In this document: positions 1 to 7,460 of the stretch, piece after piece
Numbering within the stretch: position 1 is the stretch's first letter
Layout: each line of letters begins with the position of its first letter
NCBI GenBank assembly: GCA_947372365.1
Contig: CANBTK010000030.1
Coordinates: 1-10,396 of the forward strand
Origin: Flavipsychrobacter stenotrophus
GTDB taxonomy: Bacteria > Bacteroidota > Bacteroidia > Chitinophagales > Chitinophagaceae
Length of the DNA stretch: 10,396 bases
Direction: 5' to 3'
Notes under the pieces: model-generated
The model's input: the letters and a program-made list of their open reading frames with translations, nothing else
The model's database searches: none
Told to the model about the DNA's origin: nothing
Made by a program: the position numbers and the translations under genes

Positions 1-2655
1 AGCGGTGTAGCCGCAGGCACTGCAATCATTACTTATACATTTACTAATAGCTGTGGTTCAGTTTTCTCCACAGCTGGTATGACGGTTCTCCCTGCGCCAA
101 GTGCGGGTACTATAACTGGCGGCGGTTCTCCCTGCCCAGGTGCGACAACTGCTTTAACAGATGGGGTATCTGGCGGTACATGGGCAAGCAGCGATAACAC
201 AGTTGCTACAGTTAATGCTGCGACAGGCGTTGTAACCGGCGTAACCAGCGGTACCGTTACTATATCTTATTCGGTAACCAATAGCTGTGGTACAGCGACA
301 ACTACTTCGTCAGTTGTAATTAGCCCCTTGCCTAGTGCGGGCTCTATTTCAGGCCCATCGGTAGTATGTGTGGGTGGTGCTATCAGCCTTACTGATGCTA
401 TAACAGGTGGCGTATGGAGCAGCAGCAATACATCTCTCGCTACCGTAAGTACAGCAGGTGTTGTTATGGGCAATAGCGCAGGTTCTGTAACTATATCTTA
501 TGCGGTAACCAACAGTTGCGGCACAGCTACAACTACCCACGCAATAAGTGTAAATGCAAGCCCAAGTGCAGGCTCTATTACAGGCGCATCATCGGTATGC
601 GTGGGTGCAAGTACAACATTGGCTGACGCGGTATCAGGTGGTACCTGGAGGAGTAGCAACTCAACAGTTGCATCTATCAGCACGGGCGGCGTTGTAAGGG
701 GCGTAAGCGGCGGCACAGTTACAATTTCTTACCTTGTTATTACAAGCTGCGGTGCAGCAACTGCAACAACTTCATTTACTGTTAACCCTGCGCCATCAGC
801 GGGGGCTATTACCGGCACGGCAACTGCATGTATAGGCACTTCGTCTACGCTTTTTGATGGTGTTAGTGGTGGCACATGGAGCAGCAGCAATACTTCAATA
901 GCTACCGTTGACGCTTCTGGCAATGTTACAGGCGTTTCAAATGGCTCGGCAACAATATCTTACCAGGTAACCGGCACATGTGGCACCGGTACTGCAACTA
1001 CATCGTTTGTTGTAAATACTACGCCATCGGCAGGCACTGTTACAGGTGCGTCAACTATATGTACCGGCAGTACTACTACATTCAGCGACGGTATTTCGGG
1101 CGGCGGATGGAGCAGCAGCGATGTTTCAGTGGCTACGGTTGATGGTACTACCGGCGATGTTACTGGTGTATCGGCTGGTTTTGCAACAATATCTTACACC
1201 GTAAGCAGTAGCTGCGGCACTGCAGTTGCCACTGCCGGCATTACCGTTACGGCAAGTGCTTCGGCGGGCAGTATATCAGGGGCATCATCTGTTTGTGTTG
1301 GCTCTGCTACTACTTTATCGGTATCTTCTACAGGCGGAGCCTGGAGCAGCAGCGATGCATCGGTTGCATCGGTTGACCCTTCTACAGGCGACGTTACAGG
1401 TGTGGGTGCTGGTAGTGCTACTATATCCTATTCAGTGTCCTCAGGCTGTGGCTCCGATGTTGCAACTTTATCAATGGGTGTTATTGCTGCACCATCTGTA
1501 GCTACTATTACCGGTGCAACTTCAGTTTGCGTTGGCTCTTCAACAACATTAACGGACGCAGCAGCTGGCGGCACCTGGAGCACAAGCGATGCTTCGGTAG
1601 CATCTATTAATGCTGCCACCGGAGATGTCACCGGTGTATCGGCTGGCGCAGCAGTTATTTCTTATACTGTCGTTGGTGCATGCGGCACCGCTATGACAAC
1701 TTATGCGTTCACAGTTAATGCGTTACCTACGGCAGGCTCTGTATCAGGCCCTTCAACTGTTTGCACTGGCTCTTCAATTACATTAACCGATGCAGCTACT
1801 GGTGGTACCTGGAGCAGCAGCAATGTTACTATAGCTACAGTTGATGCCGCAACCGGTGTTGTTACTGGTGTGGCGGCAGGTAGCGTTACAATATCTTACA
1901 CATCCACCACAAGCTGCGGCACTGCAAGTGCTACAGCGTCAATAACAGTAGGCACTGGCGCAACTGTAGCGGCTATATCTGGCACTACAACATTATGTGC
2001 GGCGGCCTCTACTACATTAACCGATGCTACTACTGGCGGAACCTGGGGCAGCAGCGATGCTTCCATAGCTACTGTTAGCACAGCAGGCGTGGTTACTGCA
2101 GTTGCAGCAGGTACTGCAACCATCTCTTATTCTGTAACCAGTGGCTGCGGTTCAGTAAGCGCTACTGTGGCGTTTACAGTCAACCCGCTTCCTAATGCAG
2201 GCGCAATAACAGGCGTTACAGCAATATGTGTTGGCGCTACAGGTGTAGTTGCCGATGCAATAGCTGGCGGTACGTGGAGCAGCAGCAACACAGCAGTAGC
2301 AACAGTTAGCCCGGCTGGCGTTGTTACAGGTGTGGCAGCAGGCTCAGTAACTATTTCTTATACAGTGAGCGGCACTTGCGGTACATCAAGTGCTGCCGCG
2401 GCAATCACAGTTAGCCCATTGCCATCGGCTGGTGCAATATCAGGCGCTGGTGCAGTTTGTACAGGTGCTTCTTCTACTTTGTCAGTTACTGTAACAGGCG
2501 GCGCATGGAGCAGCAGCAACTCAGCTGTAGTAACCGTAAGCACAACCGGCGTTGTTACTGGTGTTAGCACAGGTACTGCAACTATTTCCTATACGATTAC
2601 TAATGCAAGTGGTTGTACTGCAACTGCTACCCATGCCGTTGCTTCCGGCACAGGT
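1..2655 (+). repeat. In-frame tandem repeat array, 231/234-bp units, eleven complete plus one partial
   Basis: Units start at 97, 331, 562, 793, 1024, 1258, 1492, 1726, 1960, 2191 and 2422, after a 96-bp partial unit at the window edge. Complete lengths in order are 234, 231, 231, 231, 234, 234, 234, 234, 231, 231 and 234 bp. Most of the 77/78-residue difference comes from one residue in the loop after the ATV strand: NAATGVV or DAATGVV types against STAGVV types. Every complete unit has a Cys at about position 13 (often VCVG or VCTG), a Trp at position 29 (GGTW or similar) and a second Cys near 63-65 (usually SCG, GCG or TCG). The last unit is the most divergent at its end, with SGC in place of SCG. 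Units differ at many synonymous sites, but a run of AGC codons after the Trp recurs in most. Confidence 0.95.
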
Positions 2656-3354
2656 GCTCCAACTGGCACTATCACACCATCAGGCACACTTTCATTGTGC
2701 GGTTCTACTTCTATCCACTTGTCGGTAGTGAGCAGTGCTGCAAGCCTTACTTACCAGTGGTACAGGAATGGCACAATAATAGCAGGCGCTACAGCATCAT
2801 CTTACAACGCAGCAGTAGCTGGTACATATGCTGCCATTATTAATAATGGTTGTGGCGTTGATACCATTTTGGGTGCAACCGTAGTGGCGGCCCCTACGCC
2901 TGTTATTACATTGGCTGGCGCACATACGCTTTCTACAGGTTCATTTGCTTCATACCAGTGGTACTTAAACGGTGTGGCTATAAGCGGCGCTACTACAAGC
3001 GTGTATAGTTACAGCGCGGCAGGCTCTTATACTGTTAGGGTTACCAACGGTGCAGGCTGTTCTGTTACATCGGCTGCTTATGTAGTATCAGGTGGTAGCA
3101 CATCTGGCATAACTGAAACTAATGCGGGCGCGGAAGTAAACATCTATCCTAACCCGGCTACTGCTATAGTGCATATTGCTGCTGATGTAAAGGTTAACGT
3201 AGTAGTACTCACTGCAGTTGGCAGGGCAATAATGGATAAGAAAGGTGTTACCGAAATAGACCTTAGCCAGTATGCAACAGGTATGTATATGATTATGGTT
3301 TATGATGAAAATAACAACCTGCTTAAGGCTGCTAAAGTGGTAAAGGCAGATTAA
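1..3354 (+). CDS. Large secreted Ig-like (Big_2-type) repeat protein with T9SS C-terminal sorting domain, 5' partial
   Basis: The frame is open from base 1, so the first ATG in view (79) is inside the gene; 1117 residues are visible and the N-terminus and signal peptide lie upstream. Order: one partial and eleven complete 77-78 residue repeats (1-2655), with cores like GGTWSSSN, ATV, GVVTGV and TISY that match bacterial Ig-like group 2 domains; an Ig-like domain with a YQWYRNG motif (about 2656-2892); a second with YQWYLNG (2893 to about 3093); a short linker; then a sorting domain (about 3136-3351) opening with NIYPNP and containing GMYMIMVYD, typical of the Por_Secre_tail family. Composition is very rich in Ser, Thr, Gly, Ala and Val. 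By family knowledge such proteins cross the outer membrane by the T9SS and are anchored at the surface or released. An adhesin or matrix role is inferred; no catalytic domain is visible. A terminator follows 20 bp after the stop. Confidence is high for architecture, low for function. Confidence 0.93.
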   Translation, partial: SGVAAGTAIITYTFTNSCGSVFSTAGMTVLPAPSAGTITGGGSPCPGATTALTDGVSGGTWASSDNTVATVNAATGVVTGVTSGTVTISYSVTNSCGTATTTSSVVISPLPSAGSISGPSVVCVGGAISLTDAITGGVWSSSNTSLATVSTAGVVMGNSAGSVTISYAVTNSCGTATTTHAISVNASPSAGSITGASSVCVGASTTLADAVSGGTWRSSNSTVASISTGGVVRGVSGGTVTISYLVITSCGAATATTSFTVNPAPSAGAITGTATACIGTSSTLFDGVSGGTWSSSNTSIATVDASGNVTGVSNGSATISYQVTGTCGTGTATTSFVVNTTPSAGTVTGASTICTGSTTTFSDGISGGGWSSSDVSVATVDGTTGDVTGVSAGFATISYTVSSSCGTAVATAGITVTASASAGSISGASSVCVGSATTLSVSSTGGAWSSSDASVASVDPSTGDVTGVGAGSATISYSVSSGCGSDVATLSMGVIAAPSVATITGATSVCVGSSTTLTDAAAGGTWSTSDASVASINAATGDVTGVSAGAAVISYTVVGACGTAMTTYAFTVNALPTAGSVSGPSTVCTGSSITLTDAATGGTWSSSNVTIATVDAATGVVTGVAAGSVTISYTSTTSCGTASATASITVGTGATVAAISGTTTLCAAASTTLTDATTGGTWGSSDASIATVSTAGVVTAVAAGTATISYSVTSGCGSVSATVAFTVNPLPNAGAITGVTAICVGATGVVADAIAGGTWSSSNTAVATVSPAGVVTGVAAGSVTISYTVSGTCGTSSAAAAITVSPLPSAGAISGAGAVCTGASSTLSVTVTGGAWSSSNSAVVTVSTTGVVTGVSTGTATISYTITNASGCTATATHAVASGTGAPTGTITPSGTLSLCGSTSIHLSVVSSAASLTYQWYRNGTIIAGATASSYNAAVAGTYAAIINNGCGVDTILGATVVAAPTPVITLAGAHTLSTGSFASYQWYLNGVAISGATTSVYSYSAAGSYTVRVTNGAGCSVTSAAYVVSGGSTSGITETNAGAEVNIYPNPATAIVHIAADVKVNVVVLTAVGRAIMDKKGVTEIDLSQYATGMYMIMVYDENNNLLKAAKVVKAD

Positions 3355-3374
3355 GTGACTAAGTAATATTATTG

Positions 3375-3410
3375 GTAAGGCTGCCCCGCAACGGCAGCCT
3401 TACTTTTTTT
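3375..3410 (+). terminator. Rho-independent terminator after the repeat protein
   Basis: A perfect 11-bp inverted repeat, GTAAGGCTGCC (3375-3385) and GGCAGCCTTAC (3393-3403), encloses a 7-nt loop and is followed directly by seven T residues (3404-3410). It starts 20 bp after the stop codon at 3352-3354. This is the clearest terminator in the window and should separate the repeat protein from the polysaccharide genes. Confidence 0.92.
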
Positions 3411-3520
3411 ATAAGGGATTAGGTTAAATTCTGGCTTGGGCTGTAACAGCATTACCGTATTACGGTTAGTTTCGCAGGATATTTTTACCTTGCCCTACAA
3501 ACCGGGTAGGCTGCGGGGAT

Positions 3521-3552
3521 GTTTTAATTTTTTACTTTTAATTTTTGCTTTT
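3521..3552 (+). repeat. T-rich 32-bp element just upstream of the DUF4184 gene (copy 1)
   Basis: The stretch matches 7611-7642 at 30 of 32 positions, by eye. It lies 5 bp before the ATG at 3558; copy 2 lies 6 bp before the ATG at 7649. It is built of TTTTAA and TTTTAC blocks and ends in TTTTTGCTTTT. The rest of the 3411-3557 spacer shows no other clear gene or RNA. It may supply an unstructured A/T-rich translation start region, part of a promoter (AATTTTTG resembles the Bacteroidota -7 box TAnnTTTG with one mismatch), or be a dispersed intergenic repeat. Confidence 0.6.
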
Positions 3553-3557
3553 ACCAG

Positions 3558-4292
3558 ATGCCCTTTACGTTTTCACATCCGGCCATTATACTGCCATTGC
3601 TCAATAAACGGTGGAAGGTTTTTTCCGCAACCGGGCTTCTAGCTGGCAGCCTAGCGCCTGATTTTGAGTCATTCATAGGGCTGGGGGCTGGTAAAGAATA
3701 CAGCCACCAATGGCTGGGTATTTTCTGGTTCGACCTCCCCATTGCACTATTGCTATCATTAGTATTTCATACCATAGTAAAGCAGCCACTTATTGACAAC
3801 CTGCCTTCCCGCTTTGCAGGTAAGTTTGAAAATACGGTGGGTGCCGATTGGGTAGCCTATGCCAATGGCCATTTTCTAATAGTCATAGCATCGGCCCTGC
3901 TGGGCATAGCGTCACACTTGCTTTGGGATGCATTTACGCACCTTAATTTGTTTTTCCCCGATGCTATTACGTCGAAGGTGATGTGGCATGGGCATAGGGT
4001 GTATATAATATTACAATACTCATGTTCCCTGCTGGGATTGCTGGCCATAGGTTATTACCAGTACAGGATGCCTGTGGTTGCCTTGCCTGCCGGTAATACC
4101 GAAAAGTATAAATTCTGGGTTTACTTTTTGATGCTGGCTACTGTTATTGCCACTTTTGTTTTTACCACTATTGCGCATGAGGAGTGGCTGCTGGATAAGG
4201 TTTACCTTATTAATGCCGTGATAGGTTCGTTAATGTATGCCCTTATTATTGTATCATTTATCTACAAGTATGTAGACAGGCGGCTTACCTGA
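3558..4292 (+). CDS. DUF4184 family integral membrane protein
   Basis: A 244-residue hydrophobic protein. The N-terminus MPFTFSHPA and the GSLAPDFE sequence (residues 30-37) are the hallmarks I know for DUF4184, which fixes the start at 3558. Conserved polar residues sit in or next to membrane segments: His7, Asp35, His50, and SHLLWDAFTH (119-128) with His120, Asp124 and His128. This resembles the metal-ligand pattern of the related YdjM/DUF457 membrane proteins, so a membrane metal-dependent hydrolase is possible but unproven. About five or six membrane segments are likely (around 22-36, 58-76, 105-123, 148-167, 186-205, 217-237). The length is normal for the family. It follows a terminator and the T-rich element and precedes the flippase by 93 bp in the same direction. 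No link to polysaccharide synthesis can be shown from the sequence; position alone suggests possible co-expression with the flippase. Confidence 0.85.
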   Translation: MPFTFSHPAIILPLLNKRWKVFSATGLLAGSLAPDFESFIGLGAGKEYSHQWLGIFWFDLPIALLLSLVFHTIVKQPLIDNLPSRFAGKFENTVGADWVAYANGHFLIVIASALLGIASHLLWDAFTHLNLFFPDAITSKVMWHGHRVYIILQYSCSLLGLLAIGYYQYRMPVVALPAGNTEKYKFWVYFLMLATVIATFVFTTIAHEEWLLDKVYLINAVIGSLMYALIIVSFIYKYVDRRLT

Positions 4293-4300
4293 CCCGCCTG
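4277..4300 (+). other. GC-rich inverted repeat over the stop codon of the DUF4184 gene
   Basis: CAGGCGG (4277-4283) and CCGCCTG (4294-4300) form a 7-bp perfect stem with a 10-nt loop that spans the TGA at 4290-4292. No T-tract follows, so it is not a canonical terminator. A second small stem, TGCAC with GTGCA (4312-4325), comes just after it and before a T-rich stretch. Together they could attenuate read-through into the flippase or protect the mRNA end. Evidence is weak. Confidence 0.3.
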
Positions 4301-4385
4301 CCCGCCGTGGGTGCACCATTGTGCAGAATTTTAGTATTTTTATTGCCGTACAAATCACCTAAAGTTAACTCACCTTGCACTGAAA

Positions 4386-5729
4386 ATGGCCAGATTCAGC
4401 CTTTCAAAATTAAACAATAAGCATTTCCTTTCGCTTGCTGGCAATGGCATACTGGCGGTATTTGGCGTAGCCCAGATGTCGCTGCTTTACCATGCCATGG
4501 CTAAGGAGGTAGTAGGGGAGTGGTTCTTTTTCCTTACCCTGATAAGTTTGTGCGATGCTGTGCGGAATGGGTTCCTGAATACAGCCACCGTGAAATTCTA
4601 CGGTGGGACGGAAAAGGAAAGAGCCGCCGAGGTGCTGGGTTCGGTGTGGTTCCTCGCAACAGCATTGACTGCTATAGTCTTGTTACTGAATGCCGGGGCC
4701 TATATTTTCATAGGCAAGGCTACCAGCGTAGAACTTGTGCTAACCGTAAAATGGCTGGGGCTTACTTACCTGAGCAGCCTGCCTTTCAGTGTCATCTTCT
4801 GGGTGCTGCAAGCCGATGAAAAGTACGGTAAGATTTTATTGCTGCGCCTGGTTAACAATGGCTCTACATTGTTGGTGTTTGCAGTACTGATGTATTTGAA
4901 GCAATTGACCCTTGAAAATGCAGTTGTTTACAACTTTCTTACCAATTGCCTTACCAGCATTGTGGGCCTTATCTGGAAGTTTGACAGCCTAAAAAACATT
5001 GCCAAAAGGAGTAATGCAACCGTTACAGAAATTTACCACTTTGGCAAATACAGCCTGGCAACCAGCCTAAGTTCTACGTTGCTGCGCAGTGTCGATGCGT
5101 TCATTATCAATTTTATGCTGGGCCCGGCAGTGCTTGCCGTCTATAACCTGCCGGTGCGCCTTATGGAGATTGTGGAAATACCATTGCGTAGTTTTGTAGG
5201 CACAGGCATGTCGTCAATGGCCGTAGCTTTCAATAACAAAAATATGCACCATGTTACCTACATACTTAAGAAGTATGCCGGTATGCTTACTATAGTGTTT
5301 ATCCCTCTCGCTGTGTTTGCCAGCTTGTTTGCAGGCATTGCAGTGGAATTACTGGGCGGGGCAAAGTACATAGGGTCGGAAGCGGCTAATGTTTACAGGT
5401 TGCTGATGTTCACGGCTATTTTATACCCCATTGACCGTTTTAACGGTACAACGCTGGATATCATCCACAAGCCCAAGGTTAACTTTTACAAAGTACAGGT
5501 GATGCTGATTGTGAATATTGCGGCTGATTTTATTGGTATATCTATCTTTCACAATATATACGGCATTGTATTTGCTGTTATCTGCACCGTTTTTGCAGGG
5601 CTCATTTTTGGGCACATCCAGCTTCGGAAGTACGTTGATTACACGATTGGCGGCATACTAAGCACAGGTGCCAGCGAGCTAAAAATGTTACTCCAAAATG
5701 CGCTCAGCAGCCGCAGAAGCCAGAATTAG
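4386..5729 (+). CDS. Polysaccharide flippase, Wzx/RfbX-like (MOP superfamily)
   Basis: A 447-residue polytopic membrane protein with about twelve hydrophobic segments, the usual size and layout for the polysaccharide transporter branch of the MOP superfamily. A recognisable stretch is residues 219-265, beginning FGKYSLATSL and continuing through VDAFIINFMLG and a VYNLPVRLMEIVEIP segment. This fits the central helix pair of Wzx-type flippases, where the second half starts with a repeat of the N-terminal fold. The N-terminal segment LSLAGNGILAVFGVAQM (residues 15-31) fits the first helix. By family role it moves undecaprenyl-diphosphate-linked oligosaccharide from the cytoplasmic to the periplasmic face of the inner membrane. 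The start at 4386 gives a short basic N-terminus before helix 1. A response regulator and sugar transferase lie downstream on the same strand, supporting a role in glycan export. The substrate cannot be read from sequence. Confidence 0.87.
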   Translation: MARFSLSKLNNKHFLSLAGNGILAVFGVAQMSLLYHAMAKEVVGEWFFFLTLISLCDAVRNGFLNTATVKFYGGTEKERAAEVLGSVWFLATALTAIVLLLNAGAYIFIGKATSVELVLTVKWLGLTYLSSLPFSVIFWVLQADEKYGKILLLRLVNNGSTLLVFAVLMYLKQLTLENAVVYNFLTNCLTSIVGLIWKFDSLKNIAKRSNATVTEIYHFGKYSLATSLSSTLLRSVDAFIINFMLGPAVLAVYNLPVRLMEIVEIPLRSFVGTGMSSMAVAFNNKNMHHVTYILKKYAGMLTIVFIPLAVFASLFAGIAVELLGGAKYIGSEAANVYRLLMFTAILYPIDRFNGTTLDIIHKPKVNFYKVQVMLIVNIAADFIGISIFHNIYGIVFAVICTVFAGLIFGHIQLRKYVDYTIGGILSTGASELKMLLQNALSSRRSQN

Positions 5730-5768
5730 CAACAATTACAGGTTAATTTTCTGTGATGGGGCCCCTAA

Positions 5769-5801
5769 TTTGAGTATGGGTTACCACAATATGGCATTTT
5801 G
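5769..5801 (+). promoter_or_regulatory. Possible Bacteroidota-type promoter before the response regulator
   Basis: TTTG at 5769-5772 could be a -33 box, and GCATTTTG at 5794-5801 could be a degenerate -7 box (TAnnTTTG, matching only the TTTG half), with 21 bp between them. That would leave a leader of about 40 nt before the ATG at 5846. The 116-bp gap after the flippase allows a separate promoter here, but the -7 match is poor. Confidence 0.25.
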
Positions 5802-5845
5802 TACTATTTTTACCATTAAGAACAACCATTATTAATCAACAAGCT

Positions 5846-6253
5846 ATGGCTTTTACTGACTCAGATACCCCAAAGGTTCTGGTGATAGAAGATGATGCTA
5901 CAATACAGCTTATCATTAGGCGCTCATTAGAGAAGAAGTTTAACGTTGTTGCGTACACTAATGGTATGGATGCGCTTTCCTATTTGCAGGAAGGTAACTT
6001 GCCTGATATTATCATATCTGACCTCAATACCCCCGAAATGGGTGGGCTTGAGCTGATAGACCAGCTAAAAGCGAGTGGCTTTTTTAGCGCCATTCCGGTT
6101 CTGGTGCTATCGGGCGAGGAAAGTACCGAAACCAGGATAAAATGCCTGGATGCTGGCGCAGATGACTATGTGGTGAAGCCGTTTAACCCACGGGAACTAG
6201 AGGCCAGGATGAAGGCAATTTTGCGAAGGACTGGTAAACTATTATTTAACTAA
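5846..6253 (+). CDS. Single-domain response regulator (REC only, CheY-like)
   Basis: A 135-residue protein made of one receiver domain and no output domain. All key residues are present: the acidic pocket Asp16 and Asp17 (VLVIEDD, 11-17), phospho-acceptor Asp59 (in IIISDLNTPEMGG), the switch Ser89 (VLVLSGEE), aromatic Tyr108 and conserved Lys111 followed by Pro112 (DDYVVKPF). It should therefore be phosphorylated by a histidine kinase, but none is encoded here. It ends shortly after a LRRTGKL segment that resembles the linker of OmpR-type regulators, so it may descend from one that lost its DNA-binding domain. The sugar transferase starts 10 bp after its stop and carries a degenerate receiver of its own, so the likely mode of action is protein-protein contact with that enzyme. 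That is inference. The family call is very secure. Confidence 0.95.
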   Translation: MAFTDSDTPKVLVIEDDATIQLIIRRSLEKKFNVVAYTNGMDALSYLQEGNLPDIIISDLNTPEMGGLELIDQLKASGFFSAIPVLVLSGEESTETRIKCLDAGADDYVVKPFNPRELEARMKAILRRTGKLLFN

Positions 6254-6263
6254 ACAATATAGG

Positions 6264-7460
6264 ATGAGTAGTAGCCCGGGGCCTGCACATGAAAATGGCA
6301 TTATTGCACTCCTTAATGTTGATGAAGTTAATTACTCACTCATAAGTGCGTGTGATTTTGGCTCAGCACAGTTCATGCTATTTAAAAATGGCGTTGAGCT
6401 ATGCTCAAAGTGGGAAAAAAATAAACTCAATATCGTTGCCATTATTTCGCAGAGCGAGGCTATAGCCCCATTGGGCATCTACATGCTCGAAACGATAAGG
6501 AAGAATGAGGCATTCCCTGAAATCCCCTATTTTTTAATAGCTAACAAGGTCAACGACAATGTAAACAGGATATGTATACAGAGTGGGGTAGCGGATGTTT
6601 TTAAGATGCCGCTTAGGGCAAACCACCTGGAACGCAGGGTGAAGTTCCTGATACCTAACTGGAAAACGATAAGGACGAAAGCAGTAAGCGAAAAAGTACA
6701 AACCTACAAGACCCCTTTCATGAAGAGGGCGTTCGATATATTGTTTGCAGGCAGTGTGCTGCTGTGCCTTTCCCCTTTCCTGTTGCTGCTTATTATTATC
6801 ATGAAGCTGGAGTCTAAAGGGCCTATATTCTATTATTCGCTAAGGGTAGGCACAGGTTACCGGGTATTTAAGTTCTATAAAATAAGGTCAATGTATGTAA
6901 ATGCTGACCAGAAGCTGAAAGACCTGAAGCACCTGAACCAATACGCAGGTGGCGATTCGTCAAAAGCCATAGAAATTAATGCACTTTGCGACCATTGCGT
7001 GAAAAACGGCACCAGCTGCCAGCGCCTGCTATATGCCGATGAAATATCGTGGTGCGAGAAAAATTACATAGATACCCGCAAAGCGCTCAGCGAGAATGCC
7101 TTTATAAAGCTGAAAAACGACCCCCGTGTTACCAAGATAGGCAAAGTGCTGCGCAATACCAGCATTGACGAATTGCCTCAATTGTGGAATGTGCTGATAG
7201 GGGATATGAGCATTGTAGGCAACAGGCCATTGCCGCTGTATGAAGCCGAAAAGCTGACTACCGATAAGTACGCTATGCGTTTTATGGCACCGGCAGGCAT
7301 AACCGGCCTGTGGCAAGTGGAAAAGCGCGGCAAGGGCGAAATGTCGGCGGAAGAAAGGATGATGCTGGATAACGCTTATGCCGAAAACCATAGTTTCGTA
7401 AATGATATCCGACTGATATTAAAAACAGTACCCGCCTTGTTGCAAAAAGAAAACGTGTAG
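6264..7460 (+). CDS. Polyprenyl-phosphate sugar-1-phosphate transferase with N-terminal pseudo-receiver domain
   Basis: A 398-residue protein. Residues about 150-398 are a bacterial sugar transferase domain (PglC/WcaJ type): MKRAFDIL (153-160); a re-entrant hydrophobic helix with the Ser170-Pro171 break; SKGPIFYYSLRVGTG (184-198); YKIRSM (205-210); the catalytic Asp302-Glu303 in TSIDELPQLWNV; GDMSIVGNRP with Asn320 in place of the usual Pro; and PAGITGLWQVEKRG (343-356). It would transfer a sugar phosphate from a UDP-sugar to undecaprenyl phosphate, the first step of glycan assembly at the inner membrane. Four Cys at 242, 245, 252 and 264 lie in an insert and may bind metal; I recall similar Cys inserts in Bacteroidota relatives. 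Residues about 12-130 fold-match a receiver: ALLNVDE (15-21) and VFKMP with Lys114 align with the response regulator upstream, but its phospho-Asp is replaced (Ile61 or Ser62) and the switch residue is Ala93. The domain is thus probably not phosphorylated. The usual five-helix membrane domain of WcaJ is absent. Confidence 0.92.
   Translation: MSSSPGPAHENGIIALLNVDEVNYSLISACDFGSAQFMLFKNGVELCSKWEKNKLNIVAIISQSEAIAPLGIYMLETIRKNEAFPEIPYFLIANKVNDNVNRICIQSGVADVFKMPLRANHLERRVKFLIPNWKTIRTKAVSEKVQTYKTPFMKRAFDILFAGSVLLCLSPFLLLLIIIMKLESKGPIFYYSLRVGTGYRVFKFYKIRSMYVNADQKLKDLKHLNQYAGGDSSKAIEINALCDHCVKNGTSCQRLLYADEISWCEKNYIDTRKALSENAFIKLKNDPRVTKIGKVLRNTSIDELPQLWNVLIGDMSIVGNRPLPLYEAEKLTTDKYAMRFMAPAGITGLWQVEKRGKGEMSAEERMMLDNAYAENHSFVNDIRLILKTVPALLQKENV

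Noticed and set aside
1226..1501. Plus-strand open frame in another phase inside the repeats
   Set aside because: Its Leu-rich product with no family features is a frame-shifted reading of the repeat codons.
267..2570. A series of antisense open frames of 60-75 codons through the repeat array
   Set aside because: They recur with the repeat period and share the same proline- and valine-rich look. They are mirror images of the Ser/Thr/Ala-rich coding strand, not genes.
1..2655. Possible CRISPR-like periodicity
   Set aside because: The period is 231-234 bp, in frame, and the repeats are protein-coding with diverged units; there are no short identical repeats with unique spacers.
3454..3466. 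Quasi-palindrome ACCGTA-T-TACGGT in the spacer after the terminator
   Set aside because: Six-bp arms with a single central base are easily found by chance and nothing else marks it as an operator.
3436..3642. Plus-strand open frame of 68 codons across the start of the DUF4184 gene
   Set aside because: It overlaps the canonical MPFTFSHP start in another frame and its product has no family features.
5758..5765. GGGGCCCC palindrome after the flippase
   Set aside because: Eight bases with no loop or T-tract; not a terminator and not distinctive enough for a binding site.
7029..7391. Antisense open frame of 120 codons inside the sugar transferase
   Set aside because: The sense strand encodes catalytic motifs here, including the Asp-Glu pair; the antisense product shows no recognisable motif.
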